From: Ciona savignyi
Taxonomy: Eukaryota; Chordata; Ascidiacea; Phlebobranchia; Cionidae
Assembly: GCA_000149265.1 (NCBI GenBank)
Contig: CH002902.1
Location: 310,543-374,542, forward strand
Direction of reading: 5' to 3'
DNA: 64,000 nucleotides
The position numbers and the translations under genes were made by a program. The notes under the pieces are model-generated. The model was not told where the DNA came from. It saw only the letters and a list, made by a program, of their open reading frames with translations, and searched no databases. Shown here piece by piece: positions 17,750 to 29,627 of this stretch (positions within the stretch are counted from its first letter, which is position 1; every line of letters starts with the position of its first letter).

Positions 17750-19646
17750 ATGATGGTGGTTGAAACACTGTTGCCGGCCTGGAGTAATGCGGGCGCCTTT
17801 TTCGTTAGCATTATCGTAATATTGATTTATTATTGGTACCAGCGGCCGTTACTGTTTCCACGCGGGCCAAGAGGATTTCCATTCGTCGGGGTAGTCCCCT
17901 ATCTCGGGAAAAATCCCGAAACTACCCTCAGTAAATGGAGTAGGAAATATGGGCCTGTCATGTCGGTAAGAATGGGCCGAGAAGACTGGGTGGTGTTTGG
18001 GAATTACGAATCAGTATACGAGGTACTTAAAAATCACCGTTTATCAACTTTATTCAAAATATATATTCTTATATTATTCTAATGTATATTATTATATTAG
18101 AGCTTCGTAAAAGGAGGCCACGTGTTTTCCGGTCGACCCTACATAAAGTTGCTCAGCAAATTAACGGAATCAAAAGGTCTTGCTATGATTGATTATAACC
18201 CTACATGGAAATCTCAGCGGAAGTTTGGTCTCATCACGCTACGCGGGTAAACAACTTTTACTTTTTTGTTATGACTTTTGTCCATTACTAATACCCTTTC
18301 AAAATAAAAAAAAGAATTAGGATCGCCAATTGGTTTACTCTTTGTATTTATTATCTCAGTTTGAAATTGTTTGTAACGCGTATTTAAATATCAAAGATAT
18401 GTCAATAGGATTTTAAATACAAATTTGTTTTCACAGTACTGACTGACATTGATATTAGCAGAAGTACAATCCGATTAAACGATTTAGTAATCCTAACCAA
18501 ATGAAGAGAAAATGAGATATCAATTGTAAGCGTCGGTTTAAAACTGTCAGGAAAATACGCACTGATAGCATTATATTTTGTACCGCACCAATCGTCTTAT
18601 TGTTTTGGAGAACAAAAACCTTTAGGCTATTAAATTCTAAAACATCATTTTAAGTCCGCTAAGAAAACAAAACAAGTATGCGACCTACTTATCTGACAAG
18701 AGTTTATTTGGTTAAAGCTTGAACCCACAAATTAAAGACTTTTACTAAAACATGCCGATCTTTTGACAGTAATTTCATTAACCTCACTACGATCAAGTAG
18801 CATTCTTGGCTGTGTTATACCGACTTGTTTCCATCACCACAGTTAAACATAAAACGTCAAATTCCCATGAAATGCTACAGAGAATCCCGAACTTGAATTA
18901 GTTGTGCTATCTTCTATTCCTCCAATAGTACGCTTACGATTATTACAGTTTCGGTGTTGGTAAAAAAAGTTTGGAAGAACGAATCGTTGAAGAAATTGAT
19001 GTTTTAAATCGAAGTATTTTGGAAAAAGAAGGAACGCCGTTTGACATTTCGGTACCGAAAATTGATATTAAAATGTATTTCATTACATACCTGTGTAATT
19101 TAAACGTTTTCTTGCACTAATTGAGTCTAAATGTGTTTCGAAATGTATGAAAATGTGGATAATTACTAATAGGTTAATCTGTACATTGATATGTCATCTT
19201 TTACAAAAGGATATTCTGCGAAACGCAATTATGAACATCATATGCAACATTACGACTGGTAAACGGTTCGGGTACGAGGACGAGTTTTTTAAAGAAATCA
19301 AACGCATTTTCTCGAAATGGTAATGTATTATAAACATGAGTAATATATGCTGTAAACTAGCCATGTGCACTATAGGTTTTCTGATCCCGCAAACAGTGAG
19401 CCATTTTTAACTATGGTGTTCGCTCCCTTTCTGCGAAGAATACCACCCTTTCTGCAAAAATACCGGGAAATTAAGAATGACATCAGAACCTTACTTGGTA
19501 AATATATTTGCATGCTGCAATACAAGTTACATTTATAACGTTGGTGTTTGTTGCCATGTCTTTATTTATTCATTTCAGCCTTAAACTAAAAGGGATACGA
19601 GTGACAAAAATGTTTCACTTTTTCAGGTTTGCATATACTCCAGCTC

Positions 19647-19683
<37 letters not shown>

Positions 19684-21395
19684 GCGATGTTCTAATATTG
19701 TAAATATCCCGTAAAACATTTTATTAATTTATCACTTTTCAGGTATGTTTCAAGTTTTAGTAAAGGAACACCGTGAAACGTTCGATGAAAACAACATTCA
19801 AGACTTTATTGACGCGTTTTTACTTGAAGCTAAAATGCACACAGACCCCAGTTTTAAAGACGTAAGGGATCTGACAATTTGTCGGGTTTATTGACAGCGA
19901 TTTTTCTATTTTGTTAAAAGGAGCGACAGCTTCTTCAATATGTACGGGAACTATTTGAAGCAGGCACCGAAACCACAGTAGGAACAATGTTGTGGGCTGT
20001 TCTCTGCCTCGTTCGGTACCCAGATGCACAAAGTAAACTTCGGAAAGAAATATTTGATGTCATCGGTAAATAAATATTTTTTAACAATTTAGCGGATTGG
20101 TTTTGGATGGAATAATTTTATTTATTCCGAAGGTTAGAGAAATATGTGAACCCGTTATAAAACATAAAAATGAAAAAAATACATTATGTCAGGTTACCGG
20201 ATTTTCTGGTGATAATTACGTTTTATTTTCACCCATTAAGGCATTGTGTACAAACAACGCCCGCTAGTTGTCTTTATTAATAAAACGACCAATTAACTAG
20301 CTGTAACTTTTATTTAACAGTACTATACCGACTCTTATACAAAAAATTTAAGGTGACGAATCTGTTATTAGTTCGAAACTTGGCTCGGTATTATTTTTTT
20401 CATTCAACTGTACGGCCGTGTGGCTAAATAGTTAATGTGGCCAATACATCAGCTAAATTATATACAATATAGCATTTGTAGCAGATGCCCGGTAAAAAAA
20501 ACTACCTCATATTTATTGATAGTCACATTCGTTTCGCCGGTCCGGTGCAGTTCGGTCATACCAGGACTAGATTTTTCCTAAAACCCTGAATTACTGGTGT
20601 AAATATATTTATAAAGCATTTTAATTTCCTGGTATAATCATAGGCTAAATTTTGAAGAAGTGGACTAGAACTTAAATGGGTATATGTTCGCTTACCTATT
20701 AGCCCGCAACAAGCTGTATTTTAACTTATCAATCTTGTTTTAGCCACATGGGTCTATTTACAACTTCTGAATAAATGTTTAAAACAAAATGAGACTATTT
20801 GAAAAATACAGAGCGTCTGAACCGCATTTCTTTTTGATTCTAGGTCCAGTTTCCATTCCCAGTTTATCTGATCGAAGTGCGATGCCATTCACTTGTGCTT
20901 TTATGCAAGAAGTTTTCCGGTATCGCACTATAATCCCTTTGAGTGTTCCCCACAAGACAACAGACACCGTAAACTTTGGTGGCTTCATTATTCCAAAAGG
21001 AACTACGGTAATGATAAAACATTTATTAAAATTTTGCTTTATATTGTATCTTACGGTGTGTTTTTATATTGACCAAGGTTGTTTCCAATCTTTGGGCTGT
21101 ACATAATGATCCTGATGTGTGGAACGAACCAAGCAAGTTTAAACCTGAGCGTCATCTCAATGATAAAGGAAACTTTGTTCAATCGAACCACGTGATTCCA
21201 TTCTCGATTGGGCCACGGCGTTGCTTAGGAGAACAACTGGCTCGAATGGAAATCTTCATCATTCTGGTTTCTTTGGTCCAGAACTTTGAATTTCTACCAG
21301 ATTCAGACGAAACTGATCTTCCGGAGATCGATAAGGGAATAAACGGAGCAGCGTTTGTTCCACTTTCTTACAAAATAATTGCAAAACCAATTTAA
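17750..21395 (+). CDS. Cytochrome P450, CYP2-like (gene C)
   Basis: Predicted 499 aa, intact. Exons: 17750-18022, 18101-18246, 18949-19051, 19210-19319, 19376-19497, 19743-19861, 19921-20065, 20844-21007, 21078-21395, with the same phases as genes A and B. N-terminal anchor (about residues 14-30), hinge PRGPRG (first Pro-Pro altered), I-helix AGTETT, K-helix ExxR (EVFR), PERH, and haem loop FSIGPRRCLG with Cys about 443. The adjacent ATG-ATG at 17750 is taken as start; the open frame upstream has no ATG. An AATAAA is at 21479-21484. Same strand as gene B and 705 bp downstream, so probably a tandem duplicate. Confidence 0.92.
19651..19679. repeat. (AT)n microsatellite
   Basis: Uninterrupted AT dinucleotide run in intron 5 of P450 gene C. 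Confidence 0.9.
20318..20470 (+). repeat. SINE family 2 fragments
   Basis: Intron 7 of gene C. 20318-20398 carries the B-box-like end (AGTTCGAAACTTGGCTCGGT). 20405-20470 carries the A-box-like start (CGGCCGTGTGGCTAAATAGTTAA). The order is reversed relative to other copies, suggesting two adjacent insertions. Confidence 0.45.
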
Positions 21396-22063
21396 AGTTT
21401 TAAACAAGAGATATTAAGTAAGTGATTTGTGAGATTAATCGTTTCTTGTCTATTTTCTTATATTTTTATTGATATTTGAATAAAAACCCAACACTTTGTT
21501 TTGTTTGTTAAAACTTGCATCCTTAGACATTTTCTGTATTAAAACAACAGTAAATTCATAATAGAACAAGTATTGATTATTTATTGCTGGTTTAAACTAT
21601 GCAAAATGAAATTAAATCCACCATGCGCCCATTAAAAAGTTATATCTTCAAATGCGGGTTTTCCTTGAATGCATTTTTTGTATAAATAAATAAGCCATTT
21701 TTATTATTTTAAAGGTATTTCTTACTCAACAGGACTCACGTTGACGTAAGATATTGTACGAATAATTAACCTAAACCAAATCTTGGTACTAACTACAATA
21801 TAATCGTCTGTAGTCAACATTTATTTTATTATACACAAAAACGTAGTCAATTGGAATGAAATAACCGTTTCAAATATATAAGAAATTAAACAATTTTGCA
21901 AGTTAGGCAACTAGTAATGTTGATGAATCAAAATGTTCCTTTTTTAAAAAACTATGTGAGTATTAAAATAACTATATGGTGCACTTTCAGTGAGTATACA
22001 TGAGTTGAAATTTTGGTGAAAAAGGAAAGTTGCATTTAATTCAAATAGTAAACGTCGAAAATG
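21396..22063. other. Convergent intergenic region C/D
   Basis: AT-rich sequence between the 3' ends of genes C (+) and D (-), with gene C's AATAAA at 21479-21484. No gene seen. Confidence 0.5.
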
Positions 22064-24844
22064 TCAAATCACATTCGCAACGATATCAAACTTCTTGGGA
22101 ACGAACGCCGGTCCATTTGAACCTTCGTTTATATCTGGAAGATCAGCTGCATTCGGATCCGGACTAAACTCAAACTTCTGAACCATGGAAACCAGGTAAA
22201 TAAAAACTTCCATTCGAGCTAGTTGTTCTCCGACGCAGTGTCGTGGACCGACCGAAAAAGGAATAATGTGCTTTGACTGAACAAAGTTTCCCTTATCATC
22301 GAAATGACGCTCAGGTTTAAACTTGTTTGGTTGCGTCCCACCCAAAATTTGGATCATTGTGTACAGCCCAAAAAGGGTTTACAGATACCTAGAAATTTGA
22401 ATTTTATTTTATTCATATCTGTAAAGATACCTAGCGTATACCAACACTTACAGTTGTAGATTTTGGTATTCTGTATTTTCCTAAGAATGCATCTTCTGAA
22501 GTTTTATGCGTGAGACTTAGAGGCAGCAACGTTCGGAATCGATAAAGCTCTTGGATGAACGCGCAGGTGTATGGCATATTTGACTTTCCACTAAAACATA
22601 CCTTCCCGTCCCCTAAAACAACTTGGTTTGAATTGCTCAACATTATAGCCCAGTAGATAATTTATCATGCGATATGAATTTAAGCCGAACAATAAAGAAA
22701 TGCTCTACATTAATCTTACCTATGACTTCCTTTATTTCTTTCCTAAGTTTATCTTGAGTTAGAGGGTAGTGTAGAAGGCAAAGTAAAGCCCATCGTAACG
22801 TACTTGTGGTAGTTTCAGTACCTCCCACAAACAGATCATGTACGTAGTGAATTAATTGCGTGTCCTGCATAAATATATGGATGACTATAGTGTTTTATGG
22901 TGCATTTCTGGTAATATCTCACATTAAAGGAACAGTCTGTGCCTTCTTTTGATTCCTTAATGAACGCATCGATAAAATCTCGGACGTCGTCCCTTGTGAA
23001 AGTTGCCTGATGTTCCTCAACGTATTTCAAAAGCATCTCTGTTAAAAACACCATTTAATAGGCAGTTCAAAATACTTCAGGTGTTTTGACCGTTAATATA
23101 TAATTAAGTGGTGAATAAATTTACAAAATTGTGTTTAGTAATTTTTTGGTTTGAACTTTTACATTACAGTAAGTATTCAACAAAATTCCGTGCATTATAT
23201 ATAATACTGTGTATATGTTTTTAAGGAAATAGCTTATTGATCACTTGATTATTTTATTGATAAAATATACGTAGAGTTTAATGGGGATACAAATAATCGC
23301 CAGCATTTACCAAGTAGATATATTTATTACCTTTGATAATTCTTGCATCATTTACCCTTTCCTTTGTGTTTTCCGCAAACGGTGGTATGTTGTCCAAGAC
23401 GGGGGCAAACACTGATGCGTTGGTTAGCGCATTCTTTTTTGGATCGTGGAACCTTTTGCGTGTAATAAAACCACTCAATATCCCCACATCGATAAGTTTT
23501 AGGTAAATGGTTATGTCACGCTTACCCTCTGGATAACCTGTGCATAATTTCACGGAAACTTTCATCATTGTAGTCAAATCTTTTGCCCAAAATTATATTG
23601 CAAATGTTGTTTGACACAGCATTCGATAATACATCCTGAGTTAAAATCACTTATTAGTAACAAATAGGAAGTGGTATTACATATCACATAGTATACATAG
23701 GGATCAACAGATATTACAACATACCAATATTTCAAACGGTTGTCCACCGTGAGAGCGAATTGCGTCGTTAAGGTAATGTACCTCTTCAGTTATTTTATCT
23801 TCCATTGTCTTTTTACCAACTCCAAACCTGTAAACATTGTAGGCCTATAAATAAAAACATAGTAGGCCTATAGCCAACTTAAATCTTTCGTGTTATACAG
23901 CATATAGTCGGCTGTGCGTTTTTGATACCTTAACCCACTTAGCTTATAACGGTATATTTCGTTCCAAGTCCGACTGCTTAGCGAGGTGGGTTAATGCGTC
24001 GCCTTTTAGCCGAAAGGTTGCATATTCGAAACTAGTCGCTAGCTAGTCGGTTGTGTCCTTGAGAAAGGCACTTAAAGGAAATTTCCTAAACCCAGCGGAA
24101 TAATGGGTTCTACCAACTTTAATCATACACAACGTACTATAAAAACTGCGGTAACCCGATGATGGGTGCGAGGTAATCTGACGATTGCCCATGTGTTAAA
24201 CCCTTTGGTTTTCCCAAAAACATGATTATCCTATCCTCCTGAGTAACACAAGTTTGAGCTCAGGCAGTACTGAATGCTTTTACTAAAACTTACCCTCTTA
24301 GCGTTACTGCTCCAAACTTCCTTTGAGACTTCCAAACAGGTCCATAGTCGACAAATGCCAAGCCGCGTCCCTGGGTTATGTGATGTAGTGTGGGGACGTG
24401 CGGTCGACCAGAAAATACATTGCTTTGCTTTACAAGAGCCTAGAACGCGAAAAGTGGTTATGTTTGTTTTCGCAAAATACTATTATTTAAAGCGTACAAC
24501 AAAAGTAACAATGCTTAACTTGTACACAGGCAATGTTGTCATCTTAGATTAACGGTACATTTTAAACAAAAAAAGAATACCTGCTGAATAGTTGCATGAT
24601 CTCCTAAAATAACCCAGTCATGCCGTCCCATTCTCACAGACATCACAGGTCCATATTTCTTGCTCCATTCATTCAATGTTCGCTCCGGATAAAGCCCCAT
24701 AAAAGGTAGAACCCCTAAGACAGGTATACCACGGGGACCCGGTGGTGAATTCTTTGGTCTTCTGTACCAGTAGTAAATACAAACGAGTACCAATATTAAC
24801 GTCAAAATTGGTAACTCGAAATACATAAGAAAATCAGGCATCAT
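22064..24844 (-). CDS. Cytochrome P450, CYP2-like (gene D), frameshifted
   Basis: Nine-exon P450 close to gene A. Exons (minus): 24581-24844, 24294-24439, 23725-23827, 23526-23635, 23331-23452, 22923-23038, 22720-22864, 22452-22612, 22064-22388. Exons 1-8 are open with good splice sites: PPGPRG hinge, I-helix GGTETT, K-helix ExxR (ELYR). In exon 9 the entry frame (FWAVHNDP) hits a TAA after about 12 more codons. The haem loop FSVGPRHCVG and C-terminus continue in another frame, one base off, with the change near 22330-22350. Either a recent null allele or pseudogene, or a sequencing error. The start codon lies five bases from an assembly gap, so the promoter is missing. Confidence 0.85.
23966..24243 (+). 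repeat. tRNA-derived SINE (family 1)
   Basis: In intron 2 of P450 gene D. It has a tRNA-like head with A-box-like (CTTAGCGAGGTGG) and B-box-like (GGTTGCATATTCGAAAC) elements, then a body ending in TATCCTATCCT. It is the plus-oriented equivalent of the copies at 5103 and 28572. Confidence 0.7.
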
Positions 24845-24849
24845 CGTCT

Positions 24850-25294
24850 NNNNNNNNNNNNNNNNNNNNNNNNNNNNNNNNNNNNNNNNNNNNNNNNNNN
24901 NNNNNNNNNNNNNNNNNNNNNNNNNNNNNNNNNNNNNNNNNNNNNNNNNNNNNNNNNNNNNNNNNNNNNNNNNNNNNNNNNNNNNNNNNNNNNNNNNNNN
25001 NNNNNNNNNNNNNNNNNNNNNNNNNNNNNNNNNNNNNNNNNNNNNNNNNNNNNNNNNNNNNNNNNNNNNNNNNNNNNNNNNNNNNNNNNNNNNNNNNNNN
25101 NNNNNNNNNNNNNNNNNNNNNNNNNNNNNNNNNNNNNNNNNNNNNNNNNNNNNNNNNNNNNNNNNNNNNNNNNNNNNNNNNNNNNNNNNNNNNNNNNNNN
25201 NNNNNNNNNNNNNNNNNNNNNNNNNNNNNNNNNNNNNNNNNNNNNNNNNNNNNNNNNNNNNNNNNNNNNNNNNNNNNNNNNNNNNNNNNNNNNN
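24850..25294. other. Assembly gap (N run)
   Basis: 445 unknown bases directly upstream of gene D's start codon. The gap size may be nominal. Confidence 1.
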
Positions 25295-26027
25295 TAATTC
25301 TAGAGTTTAATGATTGAATAATGTTATCATCAGGTAACTCCTGTGCACATAAGGGTCATATGTGCATCCAAACTAAAGTATTGTAGCCTTCAAAACACCG
25401 TGCCCCAGAAAACACAGGCCAAAGCAGTAACTGGTTTTAACCCTTCGGATAGAGAAGGCGTAAGTTGAAAACATAGTTATCATCTCATGTGTGTAATTTT
25501 TTACCTATTATTGATTCACAGTTTAAGCAGTAAAAGTCTGAGCAAGTTTTCGCATAAAGAGACAGTTTAGAAAGGTTACCGAAAATTACGTCGATGCAAC
25601 GCAATATAACGAACGTTTTTTTAGTCGGGGTCTATTATAACGCCTCAGCCACACACGGGGATGCACGCTCGAAATTAATTTATTACCAACGTATCCATCT
25701 TTAATTTTAGGTTCGTTTTATTGAAGGGTGTTGTGTCAACATAGCGATGTATACTGAATATAATGCATGTTGAAATATACACAATGGCTGAAGTAGAAGA
25801 TGCGAAAATTCGTAAAGAAATTTCGAATGGCAATTTTTTTCAAAACACTGAAATGCAATCTGAAATGCAAAACAATCTATTATTATTGGCGGGAGGTAAA
25901 ACTTTTATTTTTTCTATGAAATTTAAATATATTTTGGCATATGTATAAGCCTATAACATTATACGATACGATTATGTAAATATTTTTATGTACCTAAATT
26001 AATAATTTTACCAAAAAGCTTTACCTT
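25295..26027. other. Non-coding stretch right of the gap
   Basis: No supported gene. An open frame from ATG 25763 (second ATG 25784) to a possible donor at about 25895 is low in complexity. It has no partner exon before the opposing gene at 26028, so it is not called. Confidence 0.4.
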
Positions 26028-27330
26028 TTACATGTAGTTTCTCAGTGTATGATACCGATTTCTTCTTCTTACGTAAACAAAGAATCCTGCACAAATGACA
26101 CCAACAACCACCACTACCACGGCAACAACGGCCAGCACTACTCCAACGCTATATTAAAAAAGGCTGATTATAACATGTCAAAATCAAAGTAATATCCGTT
26201 CTTACTGGCCTACATATAGCAATTATTAAGTCCAGAAAATGTGTTACATTTTCAACAGGTTTAGAGGATATCACTGTAATTCGAAAAGGTGCTCTACTAG
26301 ATTGCCCGAGCGAATTTTGTTAAACTCAACTGGCATCAAAAAAAGACTTAGATGAAAGCACCTACTTGCTACTGTGGTGTGATGTTTGATGATTGAAACT
26401 GAAGACGCACATATAACGGCCGTTTTGTTTTTTGCAAGTTGAATTTTTGTCACAAGCAATCCCACCACAGTCAACATAATCGCACTGGTGCTGACATAAA
26501 TGAATAGAACCCCAAGGACAACATGTCCTTCCTGCTTTAACGCATCTTGTACAATAGTCTTCAGTCGTAGTGACCACAGTTAACGTAGTTGACGAGTTTT
26601 GGGGTGCAGATTCTGTTGCAGTCATTGATTCGGTTGAGTTTGTTACTGTAGAATTAACGGGTGGAGTGGTTGTGTTAGTATCCAGAGAAATGTGAGGGAG
26701 GGCGGTTGTGTTTTCTGCAACCGTGCTTGGTTGTCCATGTCTTTGTTCGTGCGACGCAGCTGGTGAATTAGTAGTCAAGATTTGGATATCGGCATCTTAA
26801 ATGAAATATCATTTACTGTAAATGATTCTGTCTGATATTAAAAAGTCACAGAAAATCTGACGACCATTAAAAAGTTATTGGATTTTAAATTTGAGCCAAC
26901 CGGAGTTTTATTAATTATATTTAGCACTGGTTGCATTTTTTACTACGGTAAATGTTAATGCCTGCCGAGGCAGTCAGTTCACGCGTACTTTTTTAAGTTC
27001 TATTTTCAGATAAGTCGGACACGAGCTTTAAATTTAAAAGTTCTCAGCAGTAACGGCTTAACATCGTATAAGAGTTGGTAATTTATTATGTTAAGTAAGT
27101 TTTTAATATTAGAAAAATGTTTACCATCAATTAATGTCGTATATTAAACTTGATACCATCAACAATAAAATCAAAGTTGTTATTTGTTTTCCGTTGTTTA
27201 AATTAAAAAAGAGTCAGCAAATGAAACTTAAACCTCAAACTATTTTAAGAAGCAATCAATTACCCGTAGTAGATCCGCTCCCTGTTGCATAAACGACGGT
27301 CAAGAAAACCACAGCAAGTTTCAGTAACAT
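26028..27330 (-). CDS. Ser/Thr-rich, EGF-like single-pass membrane protein
   Basis: Predicted 205 aa from three exons (minus): 27264-27330, 26366-26795, 26028-26148; phases agree. Exon 1 is a signal peptide (residues 1 to about 17). Residues about 23-100 are Thr/Ser/Asn-rich with several N-x-S/T sequons, like a mucin-type stalk. Residues about 104-152 hold ten cysteines, the last part (CGGIACDKNSTC...C) looking like an EGF-type module. A membrane helix spans about 167-192 (a run of Val/Ala/Gly), then a short basic cytoplasmic tail (RRRNRYHTLRNYM). This is a type I cell-surface protein, perhaps adhesive or receptor-like. I do not recognise the family. It stands alone between the P450 and oxidase clusters. 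Confidence 0.8.
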
Positions 27331-29627
27331 TATAATATTATTATTTGGTATGCCAAAGTAAACTTAAAGTACTACCTTGTTTTATTTGTATGCAGAAAAC
27401 TGTAAGTTATCAAATAAAGCTGATTTTAGTTCACGTTTACCAACTTAAACACAATTTATTTAAAACTGTATATAATTAATAAAGAACATTATAAGCTACT
27501 AGTCTGCCTAAAATTATAACAAAATCGATGTAATTAATATATAACTAAAAAACTGTATTTTGCAATAACAATAATAACAACTCGTTAACTGCGCCAGGAC
27601 AAGTCAATTATTGTGAGATCCCTTTGCTGTTGCCGATAGCTGCCAACATAAACATGCCTTGGGCAATGAATAAAGGTTGTACGTCAACGAAGCATGCTGT
27701 GGTTTTCCGTTTCACAACGTCCTATACTGCAGTCGAGCAGAATGCGGTTATTTATCATTAATTATTCTGATGTGCATATTTAGGCTGGTCGTTGATGTAG
27801 AAAAACAAAATAAACAGGAGTATAATGGAATACCGAATATATTTTAAAATTTAATTTGTCGTTATAAACAAGAAATTTTTTTTAGATCAACATAAAAACA
27901 TGTCGAGGGTAAAAATATACAAAACTTTACCACACTGTAACAACTTAAATAAAATTCCGACATCCAAAAATTTAAATTTGCTTACGAAAGCAAAAAAATA
28001 TCACAGCTTTAAGCAACACGTACAGTTTACAATGTTGTCGGAACACAATACAAGATACAACATTTTAAGGCAAATTTAAAACACAATGTAAATTGTATGA
28101 AAACTTCTATAGCAATGTGGCCATAAAAATAGCATTTTAATTATAAAAGCTTGACTTTAAGATGGAAATTATATAGTAAATATGTTACCCTTGGTAATTG
28201 CATTTTAACTACCTTATACGATGGTATAACAGGATAAACCACGAATACGATAAACACAAATAAGTTTGATAGTCAATACCAATCGTGCTTGAAAGACGGC
28301 ACATATCCAAATGTAAATTTCAAATCAGCACAAGCTAACAACAGTACTATACACGTACATTGTTGTTTCGTGTGTCTATTTACATAACGAGCATCGATTT
28401 GAATAAGTTAACCCAAACATCAACAATGCTTTTTGCGTAACAAGGGGAAGGCTTAAAACCTTTATTTCGCTTTACATTTTGCCACGTTTAAAATTTTCAT
28501 ATAATACATTTTTTCCATCGATGACTTTTAATGGTTTCTGTCCCTTTTTCGATTTTAGTCCATTTTTGCAAATAAGATAGGATAAGATATGATAGAATAC
28601 TCATGTTTATCCCCGTGAGTGGGAAAACCAAGGGGGTTATCACACAGGCAATCGTCAGATCACCTCGTTCCCACTGTCGGGTTACCCGAGCTATTGCAGT
28701 GTGTTGTATATGATAGACACGTTCCTTCAATTTGGTAGAACCCATTAAACCGCTGGGTTCATGCAATGCCCAGAAAGTGCTTTACCCAATAACACAACCG
28801 ACTAGCTAGCGACCAGTTTCGCACCTGCAACCTTTCGTTTAAAATGCGACGCACTCAACCGCCAGACTAACCGGCTGGACAAACCGGCCATACTTGCAAA
28901 ATCGTGTCTTCGTTAGACGAAATTATCCAAAAGATTTTTCGATTATTTTACTTTCGTGGAGCAATATGATACATATAATTGTAGTTTTTTTGTCTTCCAA
29001 TAGTGCCAGAAGCTGTGTAGTTGATACGCTATCAGTGCACGTTATACTCATTGTTTTTTGTTCAGATATACCAAAAACTTATTATAGATTGTCGGTATCC
29101 TCATTGAAATGATATTTCTACACTTAATGTCTAGCCGGTAATATAACAGGTGAGAGAGAGGACCGTATGCTAAACAGGATGCAAACAAAATGAAACCCAC
29201 CTTTCTTCGTGACGTGATTATCAAATTTTATATAATCTCATACAACACACACACGTAAAACAGTAAAAAACAACAAAAATCATTTTTAGTTTTATTTTAT
29301 ATACATAAATAATGAAAACACAAAATACAATATTTTATTGAAACAAATTTTGAGTGGCGAATTAAAGCATATTTTATCTGAAAAAAAGCCACAACACTGT
29401 TCTTATTGTCTAGGTTATTCATAATTTATCGAATCTATTAACTATGTGATCTTATATATACTTAACATGTTACTTTGTTACCTTTATAAAATCACATACT
29501 TAATAGATGATTCTAAAAACATATTGTATTTTTCGTAAAAAGTTTTCAACATTTAAAAAAAATATTTAACTTAAAACATTTACAATTGACAAGGCTGGGT
29601 AAACGAGTTTGTACAACAAAATAATTT
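27331..29627. other. Intergenic region with one SINE
   Basis: Very AT-rich. Apart from the SINE at 28572-28884 no gene is seen. Open frames at 28497-28766 (-) and 28894-29112 (+) overlap or flank the SINE and lack coding signs. Confidence 0.5.
28572..28884 (-). repeat. tRNA-derived SINE (family 1), near full length
   Basis: Aligns over about 300 bp with 5103-5403. On the minus strand it has a tRNA-like head (GGTTAGTCTGGCGGTTGAG), the shared body, and a TATCC/TATCT repeat tail. Confidence 0.75.

Noticed and set aside
25763..25948. Short plus-strand frame beginning at ATG 25763/25784 with a possible donor at about 25895
   Set aside because: Repetitive Gln/Asn-rich peptide, no following exon before the opposing gene at 26028, no recognisable domain.
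28497..28766. Minus-strand 89-codon frame
   Set aside because: It lies inside the SINE; the same translation pattern arises from other copies.
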